From Asticcacaulis sp. ZE23SCel15 (GTDB taxonomy: Bacteria > Pseudomonadota > Alphaproteobacteria > Caulobacterales > Caulobacteraceae), in assembly GCF_030505395.1 (NCBI RefSeq), contig NZ_CP130044.1, forward strand, positions 1,969,001-2,033,000: a stretch of 64,000 nucleotides of DNA, written 5' to 3'. Made by a program: the position numbers and the translations under genes. Of this stretch, positions 28,958 to 37,529 are shown piece after piece (the first letter of the stretch is position 1; each line of letters opens with the position of its first letter). The notes beneath the pieces were generated by a model. That model had not been told where the DNA came from. It saw nothing but the letters and a program-made list of their open reading frames with translations, and did not search any database.

Positions 28958-30093
28958 CAGGATCTGCGCCTTAAGGTTTCGCCTTGTGAGGCCTTTTTAT
29001 TGTCTGGTACATCGCGCTTTGAGAATTTTTTATCCTCGGAAGTCTCATGTCTACGGGGTTTTTTCTTTACTGACGCTTCGTTTTTTGAGGACGCTTCAAA
29101 CACCTTATAGGCCCCGTCATCGGCCAGAATCTTTACCACTTTGAACACGGTTTTGAGAGTGTCCTCGTAGGGCAGATGGCGGTTGGCGACCATGTAGAAC
29201 GCACCCTTGGGCTTCAATGCTGCGGCGGCGGCGCGAATGAAGGCCTTGCCCAGATCGTGCTTATCAGCGCGGTCGATATGGAACGGCGGGTTGGAGACGA
29301 TAAAATCAAACTCGCCGCCGATACCAGAGGTGACATCCTGCCAGTGGTAATCCACGGCTAAGCCTGTGAGGTTCTGACGGGTCAAGTCTAGCGCGCGCTG
29401 TTCGGCCTCAAACACCTCCATTTTGGCAACCGCCGTATTGCGGGCCATAATTTCTGCGGTCAGGTAGCCAAATCCGGCCCCCAGATCCGCGCCGTGGCCG
29501 CTCAATGGCGGCAGGTTTTGCACCAACAGTTTTGAGCCCGCATCGATCCGATCCCAGGCAAACAGGCCGGGGCGGCTCAGGAACCGACCGCCCTCAATCG
29601 GGCGCACGGCGTCCAGTTTTGACCAGGCGTCAATCAGATCGCGATTGAGTTTACCGGCGTTTATGCGCGCCCAGAATACGCGGCATTTGTGTTTCGACAG
29701 GTTGGAGATATCACCGGTTAAGGCCTTGAGGTCGCCCTCAACCGTCTTGGCGCCCTCAAGGTTCGACACCGACGCCATGACAATGCCGCCGTCAGCCGTG
29801 GACATAACGGCGCGGGCCAGCAGGGCACGGTATTCGTCACGCTGGCGCGGCGGCAGGACGAGGGTGAGGGGGTAGCGCGCGTCATCATCTTCGGGACGGG
29901 CGCTAAAGCCCTGCTGAGTCAGGGCTTCCAGTGCCGGTTTGAAGCTCTGCTCGCACACTAATTTCTCGCGGTAACCGCGCAGGGCCAAACCAGACCGCGC
30001 ACGCAAGAACAAAGCCTTGCCGTCCGCAGGCAGATCAATCAGGCCGTCATTGAGCGGCAGGACGAGGGTATCTAAAACAGGATCATTCATCAT
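28957..30093 (-). CDS. RsmC-like 16S rRNA guanine methyltransferase
   Basis: Class I SAM-dependent methyltransferase of the RsmC/RlmG group, 378 residues. The N-terminal half is a catalytically dead repeat, as in RsmC; the C-terminal half has DLGAGFGYLTAEIM for SAM and the NPPF motif in FIVSNPPFHID. The last 50 residues or so are a Lys/Arg/Ser-rich tail (SKNEASVKKKPRRHETSEDK) not typical of the family, perhaps an RNA-binding extension. First gene of the pair with the pseudouridine synthase. Confidence 0.88.
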   Translation of the reverse strand: MMNDPVLDTLVLPLNDGLIDLPADGKALFLRARSGLALRGYREKLVCEQSFKPALEALTQQGFSARPEDDDARYPLTLVLPPRQRDEYRALLARAVMSTADGGIVMASVSNLEGAKTVEGDLKALTGDISNLSKHKCRVFWARINAGKLNRDLIDAWSKLDAVRPIEGGRFLSRPGLFAWDRIDAGSKLLVQNLPPLSGHGADLGAGFGYLTAEIMARNTAVAKMEVFEAEQRALDLTRQNLTGLAVDYHWQDVTSGIGGEFDFIVSNPPFHIDRADKHDLGKAFIRAAAAALKPKGAFYMVANRHLPYEDTLKTVFKVVKILADDGAYKVFEASSKNEASVKKKPRRHETSEDKKFSKRDVPDNKKASQGETLRRRS

Positions 30094-30135
30094 GCGCGCC
30101 CTATGGCATAGGGGGCTGGAAATTAATAGCCCGGA

Positions 30136-30810
30136 TTAGTGACCAAGATAGCGCTGGGGCTTATGGTAGGTCATCATGACCGTGCTCATGGCCGCGGCAC
30201 TGATGACCGAATAGAGCAGGTTCATGGGGCTGACCACAAAGACCGAAGCCGTCATGATCAGGGCGTCGCACACCGCTTGAGTTTTACCGGCATTAATGCC
30301 GCGCGTCTTTTGCAGATAGAGCGACAATACGCCGGTGCCGCCCGCCCCGGCACCATGCCGGGCCAGCGCTAAAATCCCCATGCCGATAATGGTGCCGCCA
30401 AAGATCGAGGCGAAAACCGGATTTAGGTGCGCGGGCGTAAACAGGTGCGGAAACAGGGCGGCCATCGCCATAATGGCGATATTGACCACGATCGTTTTAA
30501 CCGTAAAGCGCCAGCCCATGCTCAGCAGGGCAAATATAAAGAACGGCACATTGATCAGCGTAAACAAAAGTCCCACCGGTGCCGGGATCAGATAGGACAC
30601 CAAAAGCGCGATCCCGGCCACGCCGCCGGTCACCAGCCCCGCCGTCTTAAGCAGCACCAGCCCCAGCGCTATGAACGAGCAGCCAATGGCGAAGGCATAG
30701 ATATCTTCAAACAGGGTGTGTTTGGCCTGCGCTTTAAGCCCCTGATCGTCCAGAATGGCCGATGATCGGGATAAATCTTTCGGCAAAAGGGAGCGAAGGC
30801 TGAAGGTCAT
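30136..30810 (-). CDS. YitT-family membrane protein
   Basis: Inner-membrane protein of 224 residues with five or six helices. LLKTAGLVTGGVAGIALLVSYL and the duplicated GGTIIGMGILALARHGAGAGGTG are typical of the YitT family, which has no established function. It lacks the C-terminal DUF2179 domain found in longer members. It is separated from cspA by the terminator at 30903-30935. Confidence 0.85.
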   Translation of the reverse strand: MTFSLRSLLPKDLSRSSAILDDQGLKAQAKHTLFEDIYAFAIGCSFIALGLVLLKTAGLVTGGVAGIALLVSYLIPAPVGLLFTLINVPFFIFALLSMGWRFTVKTIVVNIAIMAMAALFPHLFTPAHLNPVFASIFGGTIIGMGILALARHGAGAGGTGVLSLYLQKTRGINAGKTQAVCDALIMTASVFVVSPMNLLYSVISAAAMSTVMMTYHKPQRYLGH

Positions 30811-30902
30811 ATCGTGGTGCGCTTATATTCGGGTGAGTTGTTGCGCGGAATGATAGTTTCAAACGATATTTTTTCAAGCGCCATAACCGTTAGCATGGCA
30901 AT

Positions 30903-30935
30903 AAAAAAGGCCGCCCCCGAAGGTGCGGCCTTTTT
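30903..30935 (-). terminator. Terminator of cspA
   Basis: Perfect 11-bp stem aaaaaggccgc/gcggccttttt with a 10-nt loop. T-runs on both strands make it potentially bidirectional, but the gene reading into it is cspA. Confidence 0.88.
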
Positions 30936-30959
30936 CGAAACATCTAAGCTTTTAAAAGC

Positions 30960-31169
30960 TTATGCGTTTTCCAGCTTCTCAGCCGACATCTTGCCGGACT
31001 TAGGATCGCGAGCCAGCTCGTAAGACAGCTTTTGACCTTCGTTAAGGCTGCGGAAACCCGCGCGCTCAACAGCCGAGATGTGAACGAAGATGTTGTTCGA
31101 ACCGTCTTCAGGGGCGATAAAACCGTAACCCTTGGTGGCGTTGAACCATTTTACTGTGCCTGTGCTCAT
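30960..31169 (-). CDS. Cold-shock protein, CspA family
   Basis: Single-stranded RNA/DNA-binding chaperone of 69 residues from ATG 31169 (MSTGTVKWFN). RNP1 is in KGYGFIAPE and RNP2 in NIFVHISAVE. AAAGGG lies upstream of the chosen start; an extension to 31184 is rejected. About 220 bp of AT-rich upstream sequence with a small cggttt/aaaccg hairpin (near 31261-31278) could be the long structured leader common in csp genes. Confidence 0.96.
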   Translation of the reverse strand: MSTGTVKWFNATKGYGFIAPEDGSNNIFVHISAVERAGFRSLNEGQKLSYELARDPKSGKMSAEKLENA

Positions 31170-31390
31170 GACGAACCCTTTCAATGACAGTGTTTATACG
31201 CACATCCGCAAAATCGCGTCGTGCCTCGCTCGTTTCGATAATTGAATGGAAGTTCGCCGATACGGTTTTTAGTGAAACCGCAAAAACAAATTAGCAGACA
31301 AGTTATAGATCGAAGGCCCCTTGTATAGCTTTAAATCCATAAGGTCAAATTAATAAGCCATGTGGTTTTTTATCTATTTGTCATTGGCCA

Positions 31391-31430
31391 TAAAAAAGCA
31401 CGAACGGCAAAGGCCGTCCGCGCTTTTTTA
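31391..31430 (-). terminator. Terminator of tkt
   Basis: Stem aaaaaagc-cgaacggc pairing with gccgtccg-gctttttt with one mismatch, 20 bp past the tkt stop and followed by T on the minus strand. Confidence 0.85.
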
Positions 31431-31449
31431 TTCAACAGATTCAGTAGGC

Positions 31450-33444
31450 TTATAAAGCGGCCAGCGCTTTTTCGACCACAGCTTCTTTGGTGATGCCGAA
31501 TTGTTTATAGAGCACATCCTGCGGTGCGGAGGCCCCAAACGAGGTCATGCCGACAAAAATACCGTCCTTACCGATAAATTTTTCCCAGCCCAATGACACA
31601 GCCGCTTCGACCGCGACATTGACCGGCGTGGTGCCGATGACCGAGGCCTTATAGGCAGCATCTTGCGCATCAAACAGTTCCCAGCACGGGGTCGAGACAA
31701 CGCGGGTCGCAACACCTTGGGCCTCAAGCTCTTTCTGGGCGGCGATGGCGACCGAGACTTCGGTGCCGGATGCGAAGATAGAGACTTTAGCTTCGGACGA
31801 TGCCGAGCGAATCTCATAGGCACCCTTGGCCGACAGGTTGTCGCCGCTTTCGCGGGCGGCGGGCACCTTTTGACGCGACAGCACCATAAGCGACGGGGTG
31901 GTGGTTGATTTCAGCGCGGCCTTCCAACATTCGGCGGCTTCGACCACATCGGCGGGACGGAAGACCAACAGGTTCGGCATGGCGCGGAACGACGCCAGAT
32001 GCTCGACCGGCTGGTGGGTTGGGCCGTCTTCGCCGACGCCAATTGAGTCGTGGGTCAGGACGTTGATGGTGCGGATACCCATCAGGGCGCCCAGACGGAT
32101 CGCCGGGCGGCTATAGTCTGAAAACACAAAGAAGGTGCCGGAATAGGGGATGACGCCGCCGTGCAGCGCCATGCCGTTCATGGCTGCCGACATGCCGAAC
32201 TCACGCACACCGTAGTGGACGTAGCGGCCACCGTAGTTTTCGGTATCAAAGGCCGTCATGCCCTTGACGAAGGTGTTGTTGGAGCCGGTCAGGTCAGCAG
32301 ACCCGCCAACCATGTCATCGATATGTGGCACCAGTTGGCCTAAAGCGGCACCGGAGGCTGAGCGCGTGGCGTCGGCGGGTTTGATTTCCAGCGCCTGAGC
32401 AATATGGGCATCGAGCGCGTCAAATGCGTTGGCGGGCAGTTCGCCGTTCATGGCGCGTTTAAAGTCAGCGGCGTGGGCGTGGCCTTTCAGCTTGGCGTCC
32501 CAGTCCTTGCGCGGGCGGGCTTGTCTGCGGGCGGCGGCTTCCCAGGCCTTTTTGATTGGCGACGGGACGGTGAAGGATTCGGCTTCCCACCCCATCGCCT
32601 TGCGCGCCAGTTCGATGTCGGAATCAAACAGGGTATAGCCGTGGGAGTGCGGATCGCCTTCCTTGGGGCCAGCACCTTTGGAAATCTTGGTCTTGCAGGC
32701 GATCATGACCGGCTTGGATTGTTGCGTGGCCCAGCGCAGGGCGGCAGATATCTTGCCGTGATCATGGCCGTCAACGGCCTTGACGGCCCAGCCCGCGGCC
32801 TTAAAGCGCGCCAGTTGGTCGCCGGTTTCGGCAATGGTGGCCACGCCGTCGATGGTGACATTGTTATCGTCCCACAGCACGATCAGCTTATTCAGCTTCA
32901 AACGACCGGCCAGAGAAATGGCTTCGTGCGACACGCCTTCCATCAGGCAGCCGTCACCAGCGATCACCCAGGTCTTGTGGTCAACCAGATCGTCGCCAAA
33001 GCGTGCATTCAGATGACGCTCGGCCATGGCCATCCCGACAGCGGTTGCGAGACCCTGACCCAGCGGGCCGGTGGTGGTTTCAATGCCTGCCGTGTGGCCA
33101 TATTCCGGGTGGCCGGGGGTGGCTGAACCCCACTGACGGAAGTTTTTGATATCGTCCATCGACACCGACTTAAAGCCGGTCAGGTGCAACAGCGAATAGA
33201 TCAGCATCGAGCCGTGACCTGCTGACAGAACAAAGCGGTCACGATCGGCCCAGTCAGGGGCCTTGGGGTCATACTTCAGAAACTTGGTCCACAGAACGGT
33301 TGCCACATCGGCCATGCCCATCGGCATGCCCTGGTGGCCCGACTTGGCGCGGTGTACCGCTTCCATCGACAGGACGCGCACGGCATCGGCCATGACGGTC
33401 GGTGAAGGCTTGGCGGTCAGGGTGCTGAGTATATCTGAAGACAT
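31450..33444 (-). CDS. tkt: Transketolase
   Basis: Thiamine-diphosphate enzyme that moves two-carbon units between sugar phosphates. 664 residues. LSAGHGSMLIYSLLHLTGF, the ThDP motif GDGCLMEGVSHEAISLAG...DDNNVTIDG, the middle domain DLTGSNNTF and VGEDGPTHQPVEHLASFRAMPNL are all canonical, with a full C-terminal domain. It is divergent from zauP-zapA. It supplies the non-oxidative pentose pathway together with the nearby gap-pgk-fba and fbp. Confidence 0.98.
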   Translation of the reverse strand: MSSDILSTLTAKPSPTVMADAVRVLSMEAVHRAKSGHQGMPMGMADVATVLWTKFLKYDPKAPDWADRDRFVLSAGHGSMLIYSLLHLTGFKSVSMDDIKNFRQWGSATPGHPEYGHTAGIETTTGPLGQGLATAVGMAMAERHLNARFGDDLVDHKTWVIAGDGCLMEGVSHEAISLAGRLKLNKLIVLWDDNNVTIDGVATIAETGDQLARFKAAGWAVKAVDGHDHGKISAALRWATQQSKPVMIACKTKISKGAGPKEGDPHSHGYTLFDSDIELARKAMGWEAESFTVPSPIKKAWEAAARRQARPRKDWDAKLKGHAHAADFKRAMNGELPANAFDALDAHIAQALEIKPADATRSASGAALGQLVPHIDDMVGGSADLTGSNNTFVKGMTAFDTENYGGRYVHYGVREFGMSAAMNGMALHGGVIPYSGTFFVFSDYSRPAIRLGALMGIRTINVLTHDSIGVGEDGPTHQPVEHLASFRAMPNLLVFRPADVVEAAECWKAALKSTTTPSLMVLSRQKVPAARESGDNLSAKGAYEIRSASSEAKVSIFASGTEVSVAIAAQKELEAQGVATRVVSTPCWELFDAQDAAYKASVIGTTPVNVAVEAAVSLGWEKFIGKDGIFVGMTSFGASAPQDVLYKQFGITKEAVVEKALAAL

Positions 33445-33660
33445 GGGCGGGTCTCGAAAAACGTGTAAAAGCGGGAATCCGCAAGCGGATTAATGAATTT
33501 GTCGCTGCCTTTAACCCATGCAGGCAGGGATGGGTATAGCTTCTTTTGAAAAAATACGTCTTTTCGTTTAGACTCTTTAGGTCATTATCGGTTATGTAAA
33601 GTGTTTTCAGAGGCATATGGGCCCAAAGTTCAGTCAAGACTTCAGACGAGAGTTCAGGTG

Positions 33661-33960
33661 ATGGATAATCCTCTTACCCCCCCACAGGCTGGACAGCCCG
33701 GTTCGATGCTGACGGGGGCAGTTGAGCGGCTGGATAAGGCCCTGCTGGCGGTGGAACACCGTTTGAGTATGCTGCAACACGGTGATGTGTCGTTTCCGGC
33801 GGACGGCGTTTTGCCCGATGCCATGCTGTCAAAAGAGCTTGAAGAGACCAAGGCGCGCGAAAAGGCTGTGACCGATGCCGCCAATGGCGCGTTCGAGGCG
33901 CTGGGCGAAGCGGCGGCGTCTATTCGCAAGATACTCAAGGATGATGGGGAGGCTGCCTGA
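33661..33960 (+). CDS. zauP: ZauP-like coiled-coil partner of ZapA
   Basis: 99 residues from ATG 33661, with AGGTG directly upstream. MLTGAVERLDKALLAVEHRL and LSKELEETKAREKAVTDAANGAFEALGEAAASIRK form a continuous coiled coil. In Caulobacter a coiled-coil protein, ZauP, is encoded with ZapA and helps focus the Z-ring. Position, length and TGATG overlap with zapA fit that role. The naming rests on synteny and fold rather than sequence identity that I could test. Confidence 0.75.
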   Translation: MDNPLTPPQAGQPGSMLTGAVERLDKALLAVEHRLSMLQHGDVSFPADGVLPDAMLSKELEETKAREKAVTDAANGAFEALGEAAASIRKILKDDGEAA

Positions 33961-34289
33961 TGGCTGAGGTCACGGTTCGCGTCAACAATAAGCCCTATAC
34001 GGTCGGCTGCGCTGACGGTCAGGAAGGCCGCGTGCAGGAACTGGCCCGCCTGTTTGATGAGCATGTCGAAATGGTCGTGGGCGATGTCGGCTCGATCGGG
34101 GAGGTGCGCCTGTTTTTGATGGCGGCATTGCTGATGATCGACGAAATGCAGGACCTTAAGGTGCAACTCGAAGAACAGCAATCGGCCACGGCGCGCATGT
34201 CTGCCGGTGCCCATGAAATGGAACGCCGCGCCGCCTTTGCGATTACCGATGCTGCGGAACGGTTGGAAAAACTGGTCGCGGATAAGTAG
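33960..34289 (+). CDS. zapA: Cell division protein ZapA
   Basis: FtsZ-associated protein that cross-links protofilaments. 109 residues: an N-terminal beta domain (AEVTVRVNNKPYTVGCADGQEGRVQELA) followed by the long C-terminal helix. The start overlaps the zauP stop by one base. In E. coli and many alphaproteobacteria zapA is followed by the 6S RNA gene and fau. Here a DUF2750 gene and a GH3 gene lie between them. Confidence 0.93.
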   Translation: MAEVTVRVNNKPYTVGCADGQEGRVQELARLFDEHVEMVVGDVGSIGEVRLFLMAALLMIDEMQDLKVQLEEQQSATARMSAGAHEMERRAAFAITDAAERLEKLVADK

Positions 34290-34342
34290 TCAAAGAGAAA
34301 GACCCTCAATAGGGAATGCCGACGGGTCTAAACGGGTCTAAA

Positions 34343-34714
34343 ATGAGTATTTCCTCTATCAATGCGGATGCCTTTATTGTCCAAATAATTAAAGACGGAC
34401 GGGTCTGGGGAATCAGGGATAAAGACGGATTTCCTGCATCGACGAATATGTCTGGCGAAACGGCAATGCCGTTCTGGTCGTCTAATAGGCGTGCTCAAAC
34501 GATAATTGAGAAAGTTCCCGCATATAGTGGCTTTGAACCAGAGCCTATTGAGTTGCCAGAGTTTATAGACAGGTGGCTTCCGGGCTTAGAAAAGGATGGC
34601 CTTTACTGTGGACTAAACTGGACAGGTTCGCGTGCAACAGGTTACGATTTAACGCCCGCTCAGGTTTTGGCACGTATCACGGCAAGGCAGGCTTTGCTTA
34701 ATTCCGTAAGATAG
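34343..34714 (+). CDS. DUF2750-domain protein
   Basis: 123 residues from ATG 34343; an ATG at 34316 preceded by AGGG is the alternative start. GRVWGIRDKDGF, MPFWSSNRRAQ and PIELPEFIDRWLPGLEKDGLYCGLNW match the DUF2750 pattern. Function is unknown; the small cytoplasmic single-domain proteins of this family resemble immunity proteins in size. CGGGTCTAAA is repeated twice just before the start. It is followed by a strong hairpin. Confidence 0.85.
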   Translation: MSISSINADAFIVQIIKDGRVWGIRDKDGFPASTNMSGETAMPFWSSNRRAQTIIEKVPAYSGFEPEPIELPEFIDRWLPGLEKDGLYCGLNWTGSRATGYDLTPAQVLARITARQALLNSVR

Positions 34715-34717
34715 CTG

Positions 34718-34751
34718 TTTAGCGGAATGGCCATTTGGCCATTCCGCTAAA
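34718..34751. terminator. Bidirectional terminator hairpin
   Basis: Perfect 16-bp stem tttagcggaatggcca/tggccattccgctaaa with a 2-nt loop between the convergent DUF2750 and GH3 genes. The T-tracts are short, so termination may depend on the very stable stem. Confidence 0.8.
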
Positions 34752-34756
34752 ACCCA

Positions 34757-37045
34757 TTACTTCCCCTGCACGTTCAGCGTGCGCTCCGGCAAGGTGACGG
34801 TGACCGATTGGCCGGTATCGACCGCAGATTTCGCCAGAGACACTTTGTAATCTCCCGCGGCGATCTTCCAGGTTTTTGACGGCGTGTCATATGACCCCAA
34901 AAGACGTGGATCGACCGTGACGGTCAGGGTTTTGGACGACCCCGGTGTCAGATTGACCTTATCCCAGCCACCAAGACGTTTCGGGGCTTCCCATTTAGCG
35001 GTCGTGGGCGAGACATAGACCTGCGGCACATCGGCGGCCTCTACCTTACCAGTGTTGGTGACGGTGAAGGATACGGTCAGTTTGCCGTTCACATCCGTGG
35101 CCTTGAGATCAGAATAGGCAAAGGTCGAATAACTCAAACCATGCCCAAAGGCGAACAGCGGTTTGTGCCCCTTAAGGTCGAACCACTTATAGCCGATGGC
35201 CGCACCTTCGATGTCATAGTTCACATCAACGCGCAGATCGGGCTTTGACATATCACCGTCCAGCTTGGGGCGCGGCAACTGGCTGAGCGACGCCGGGAAG
35301 GTCACCGGCAGGCGTCCCGAAGGTGAAATCTCGCCGGTCAGGACGCGCGCAAGTGCGGTGCCGCCGCTGGAGCCGGGATACCAGGCCTCAACCACCGCGC
35401 CGACTTTCGACAGCCACGGCATGAATACCGGCCCGCCGGTTTGCAGCACGACCACGGTTTTTTTGTTGGCGCGGGCAACGGCGTCAATCAGGGCATCTGC
35501 GTCGTGATCAAGCTTTAACTCGGCATCGAACGATTCCCCCGTCCACTGGGAGCCGAACACGATGACCACATCAGCCCCGCGCGCAGCTTTGGCGGCGGCC
35601 TTTACGTCCTTGCCGTCATGATAGACGACTTCGGCCTTGGTGCGGGCCTTGATCCCGGCCAGAGGGGCATCGGGATAATAGGTGATCGGGCCGGGGAATT
35701 CGTTGGCGTATTTAGAGGTATCCGGCACGGCATTGCCGCCGATGCCGTAAACCTGCGACGAGCCGCCGCCCGACAGCACGCCCTTATCGGCATGGCCGCC
35801 AATGACGACGACCTTTTTGGCCGTGGCAGCGATCGGCAGCAGGTTGCGCTCGTTCTTCAGCAGTACGATCCCGCCTTCGGCATCGGCCTGAGTGACCTTG
35901 GCATTCGCGGCGAAGTCGATATTGGCGTCGCTAACGGTGGTCTGATCAATCGGTTTATCAAACAGGCCGGTCGAGACCATCGCCCACAGGATGCGGCGCG
36001 CCATGTCGTCAAGGCGTTCGGGTTTAACGAAACCATTATCGACAGCTTCTTTGAGCGGGCCCGCGAAATAGTTGGATTTGTCGAACGGATAGCCCGACTG
36101 CTGATCAAGACCGGCATTGGCGGCGGGAATGGTCGAATGGGTGGCACCCCAGTCCGACATGACATAGCCCTTATAGTCCCAGTCTTCTTTCATAACTTCG
36201 GTCAAAAGGTATGGGTGTTCGCAGGCATAGACGCCGTTATAGCGGTTATAGGCGCACATGACCGAGGCCGGATTGCCCACTTCGATGGCAAACTGAAACG
36301 CCAGCAGGTCGGATTCGCGCGCGGCCTTATCGGACATGTTAGCCGACAAGGTAAAGCGGTTGGTTTCCTGCGCATTGGCGGAATAGTGCTTGACGGTCGA
36401 GATGATGTTATTGGACTGAATGCCGCGGATCTGCTCACCGACCATGATCCCGGCCAGCAGCGGATCTTCGCCGCCATACTCGAAATTGCGGCCATTGCGC
36501 GGTTCACGCACCAGATTGACGCCCCCCGCCAGTTGGACGTTAAAGCCCGACAGGCGCGCTTCCTTGCCGATCATCGCCCCGCCCTTAAAGGCCAGATCGC
36601 GGTCCCAGGTCGCGGCGGTCAGCATCCCCGACGGCAGGACGGTACGCAGGCGCGGGTTCGGCCCGCGCTGAGAGGCGACGCCGACACCGGCATCGGTCAG
36701 CCACTGATGGGGGATACCTAAGCGCGGCACGCCGTACACAAACCCGGCGGATTGAGGCAGGCTTTCCTTAGGCGGGCTCCAGTTAAGGCCGTTGATATCG
36801 CCGCGCGTATTGAGCCACGCACCGTCCGACGCGAAATGGCCAAACACCAGGGTCAGCTTTTCGGCCTGCGTCATTTCTTTCAGCAATTGCTCGACGCGGG
36901 CGTCAGCGCTTTGGTTGGCATTAAGCCACGGCTTTTGCGCCGGTTCGGCCAGTGCCGCAGGGGCGGGGGCCTGCGCATAGCTGGGTAAGCCGAGGCTTAA
37001 GGTCGCCGCTGAGGCCAGCAGGGCCAGTTTAATGGAAATTCGCAT
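34757..37045 (-). CDS. GH3 beta-glucosidase/beta-xylosidase, exported
   Basis: Periplasmic or surface glycosidase, 762 residues. The signal peptide ends near LGLPSYAQA. The GH3 N-terminal domain has KHYSANAQETNR and the nucleophile Asp298 in VMSDWGATHS; the alpha/beta domain has VVVIGGHADKGVLSGGGSSQV; the C-terminal fibronectin-III-like domain includes GHGLSYSTFAYSD and VPQVYVSP. Likely acts on oligosaccharides released by enzymes such as the GH10 xylanase. A palindrome (37142-37156) and an XylR-like operator (37209-37222) lie upstream. Confidence 0.95.
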   Translation of the reverse strand: MRISIKLALLASAATLSLGLPSYAQAPAPAALAEPAQKPWLNANQSADARVEQLLKEMTQAEKLTLVFGHFASDGAWLNTRGDINGLNWSPPKESLPQSAGFVYGVPRLGIPHQWLTDAGVGVASQRGPNPRLRTVLPSGMLTAATWDRDLAFKGGAMIGKEARLSGFNVQLAGGVNLVREPRNGRNFEYGGEDPLLAGIMVGEQIRGIQSNNIISTVKHYSANAQETNRFTLSANMSDKAARESDLLAFQFAIEVGNPASVMCAYNRYNGVYACEHPYLLTEVMKEDWDYKGYVMSDWGATHSTIPAANAGLDQQSGYPFDKSNYFAGPLKEAVDNGFVKPERLDDMARRILWAMVSTGLFDKPIDQTTVSDANIDFAANAKVTQADAEGGIVLLKNERNLLPIAATAKKVVVIGGHADKGVLSGGGSSQVYGIGGNAVPDTSKYANEFPGPITYYPDAPLAGIKARTKAEVVYHDGKDVKAAAKAARGADVVIVFGSQWTGESFDAELKLDHDADALIDAVARANKKTVVVLQTGGPVFMPWLSKVGAVVEAWYPGSSGGTALARVLTGEISPSGRLPVTFPASLSQLPRPKLDGDMSKPDLRVDVNYDIEGAAIGYKWFDLKGHKPLFAFGHGLSYSTFAYSDLKATDVNGKLTVSFTVTNTGKVEAADVPQVYVSPTTAKWEAPKRLGGWDKVNLTPGSSKTLTVTVDPRLLGSYDTPSKTWKIAAGDYKVSLAKSAVDTGQSVTVTLPERTLNVQGK

Positions 37046-37141
37046 GTGTTTCGCGTCCCTTGTAGATCGTCAGATGTGATCAGTGTCGGCATTATTATTT
37101 TGGTTGGTGAAAGTCATAAAACGGGATTGCGTGTCTGTGAA

Positions 37142-37156
37142 GTCATAATTTATGAC
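37142..37156. promoter_or_regulatory. Palindrome upstream of GH3 gene
   Basis: Perfect 7+1+7 palindrome GTCATAA-T-TTATGAC, about 97 bp before the GH3 start. A further half copy GTCATAAAAC lies at about 37113 and an overlapping GACATCGATGTC palindrome at 37154-37165. Looks like a regulator-binding region. Confidence 0.5.
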
Positions 37157-37208
37157 ATCGATGTCTTTTTTTGTTGACTTGCGGCTCCACGGTTTGTCTC
37201 TGACGGGA

Positions 37209-37222
37209 CGTTATCGCTACCA
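37209..37222. promoter_or_regulatory. XylR/LacI-type operator candidate
   Basis: On the minus strand TGGTAGCGATAACG, close to the TGGTAGCG-type operators bound by the LacI-family xylose regulator in Caulobacter. It lies between the divergent GH3 gene and the 6S RNA candidate, 164 bp upstream of the GH3 start. Confidence 0.4.
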
Positions 37223-37254
37223 TTTCGGGACACAAAATATAAAAAACCACACTC

Positions 37255-37283
37255 TTGCCGATGTGGGCCCAAGGCCTTACATT
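37255..37283 (+). promoter_or_regulatory. Promoter of 6S RNA candidate
   Basis: TTGCCG, a 17-nt spacer, TACATT, placing transcription start about 6 nt downstream, which is where the closing stem of the RNA candidate begins (37289). Confidence 0.6.
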
Positions 37284-37288
37284 AATCA

Positions 37289-37463
37289 GTGGCGGGTCTT
37301 GCTGCGGTTCACGTCAGTGATCACCTAATCCTTCTGACCTTAATCTCTTAGAACGGGGGCTGTCCCTGACTGAGACCGTGGTCTCTATCACATGGCTCCC
37401 ACCTGACTAGTCAGGTCCTGAGTGGATTTAAACGCTTCGCAACGGATCTCGCGGCGCCGCCAC
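37289..37463 (+). ncRNA. ssrS: 6S RNA candidate
   Basis: About 175 nt between GTGGCGG and CCGCCAC, which form the closing stem. Further in are a terminal hairpin GAGACC-GT-GGTCTC (37371-37384), a flanking GGGGGCTGT/ACATGGCTCCC helix, and a small ACCTGAC-TA-GTCAGGT hairpin on the 3' side of an open central region, the rod-with-bubble plan of 6S RNA. It lies directly upstream of fau, the conserved position of ssrS, and downstream of the zapA region. 6S RNA binds housekeeping RNA polymerase. A covariance-model search was not possible here. Confidence 0.72.
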
Positions 37464-37473
37464 ACCGAGACAT

Positions 37474-37516
37474 CATTGAAAAGTTATGAGGCTTACGCCT
37501 CAAATACTTTTCAATG
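37474..37516 (+). repeat. Type A hairpin, 11-bp arms with inner GAGGC stem
   Basis: Perfect 11-bp arms cattgaaaagt/acttttcaatg around a 21-nt loop that holds tgaggc-ttac-gcctca and then aaat. Starts 11 bp after the 6S RNA candidate. First half of a 93-bp composite with the type B hairpin at 37530. Confidence 0.8.
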
Positions 37517-37529
37517 TAATCAATAAGGA

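Noticed and set aside
35618-36721. 367-codon open frame on the plus strand opposite the GH3 gene
   Set aside because: Shadow of the GH3 coding sequence; Gly/Arg/Asp-rich composition typical of antisense frames.
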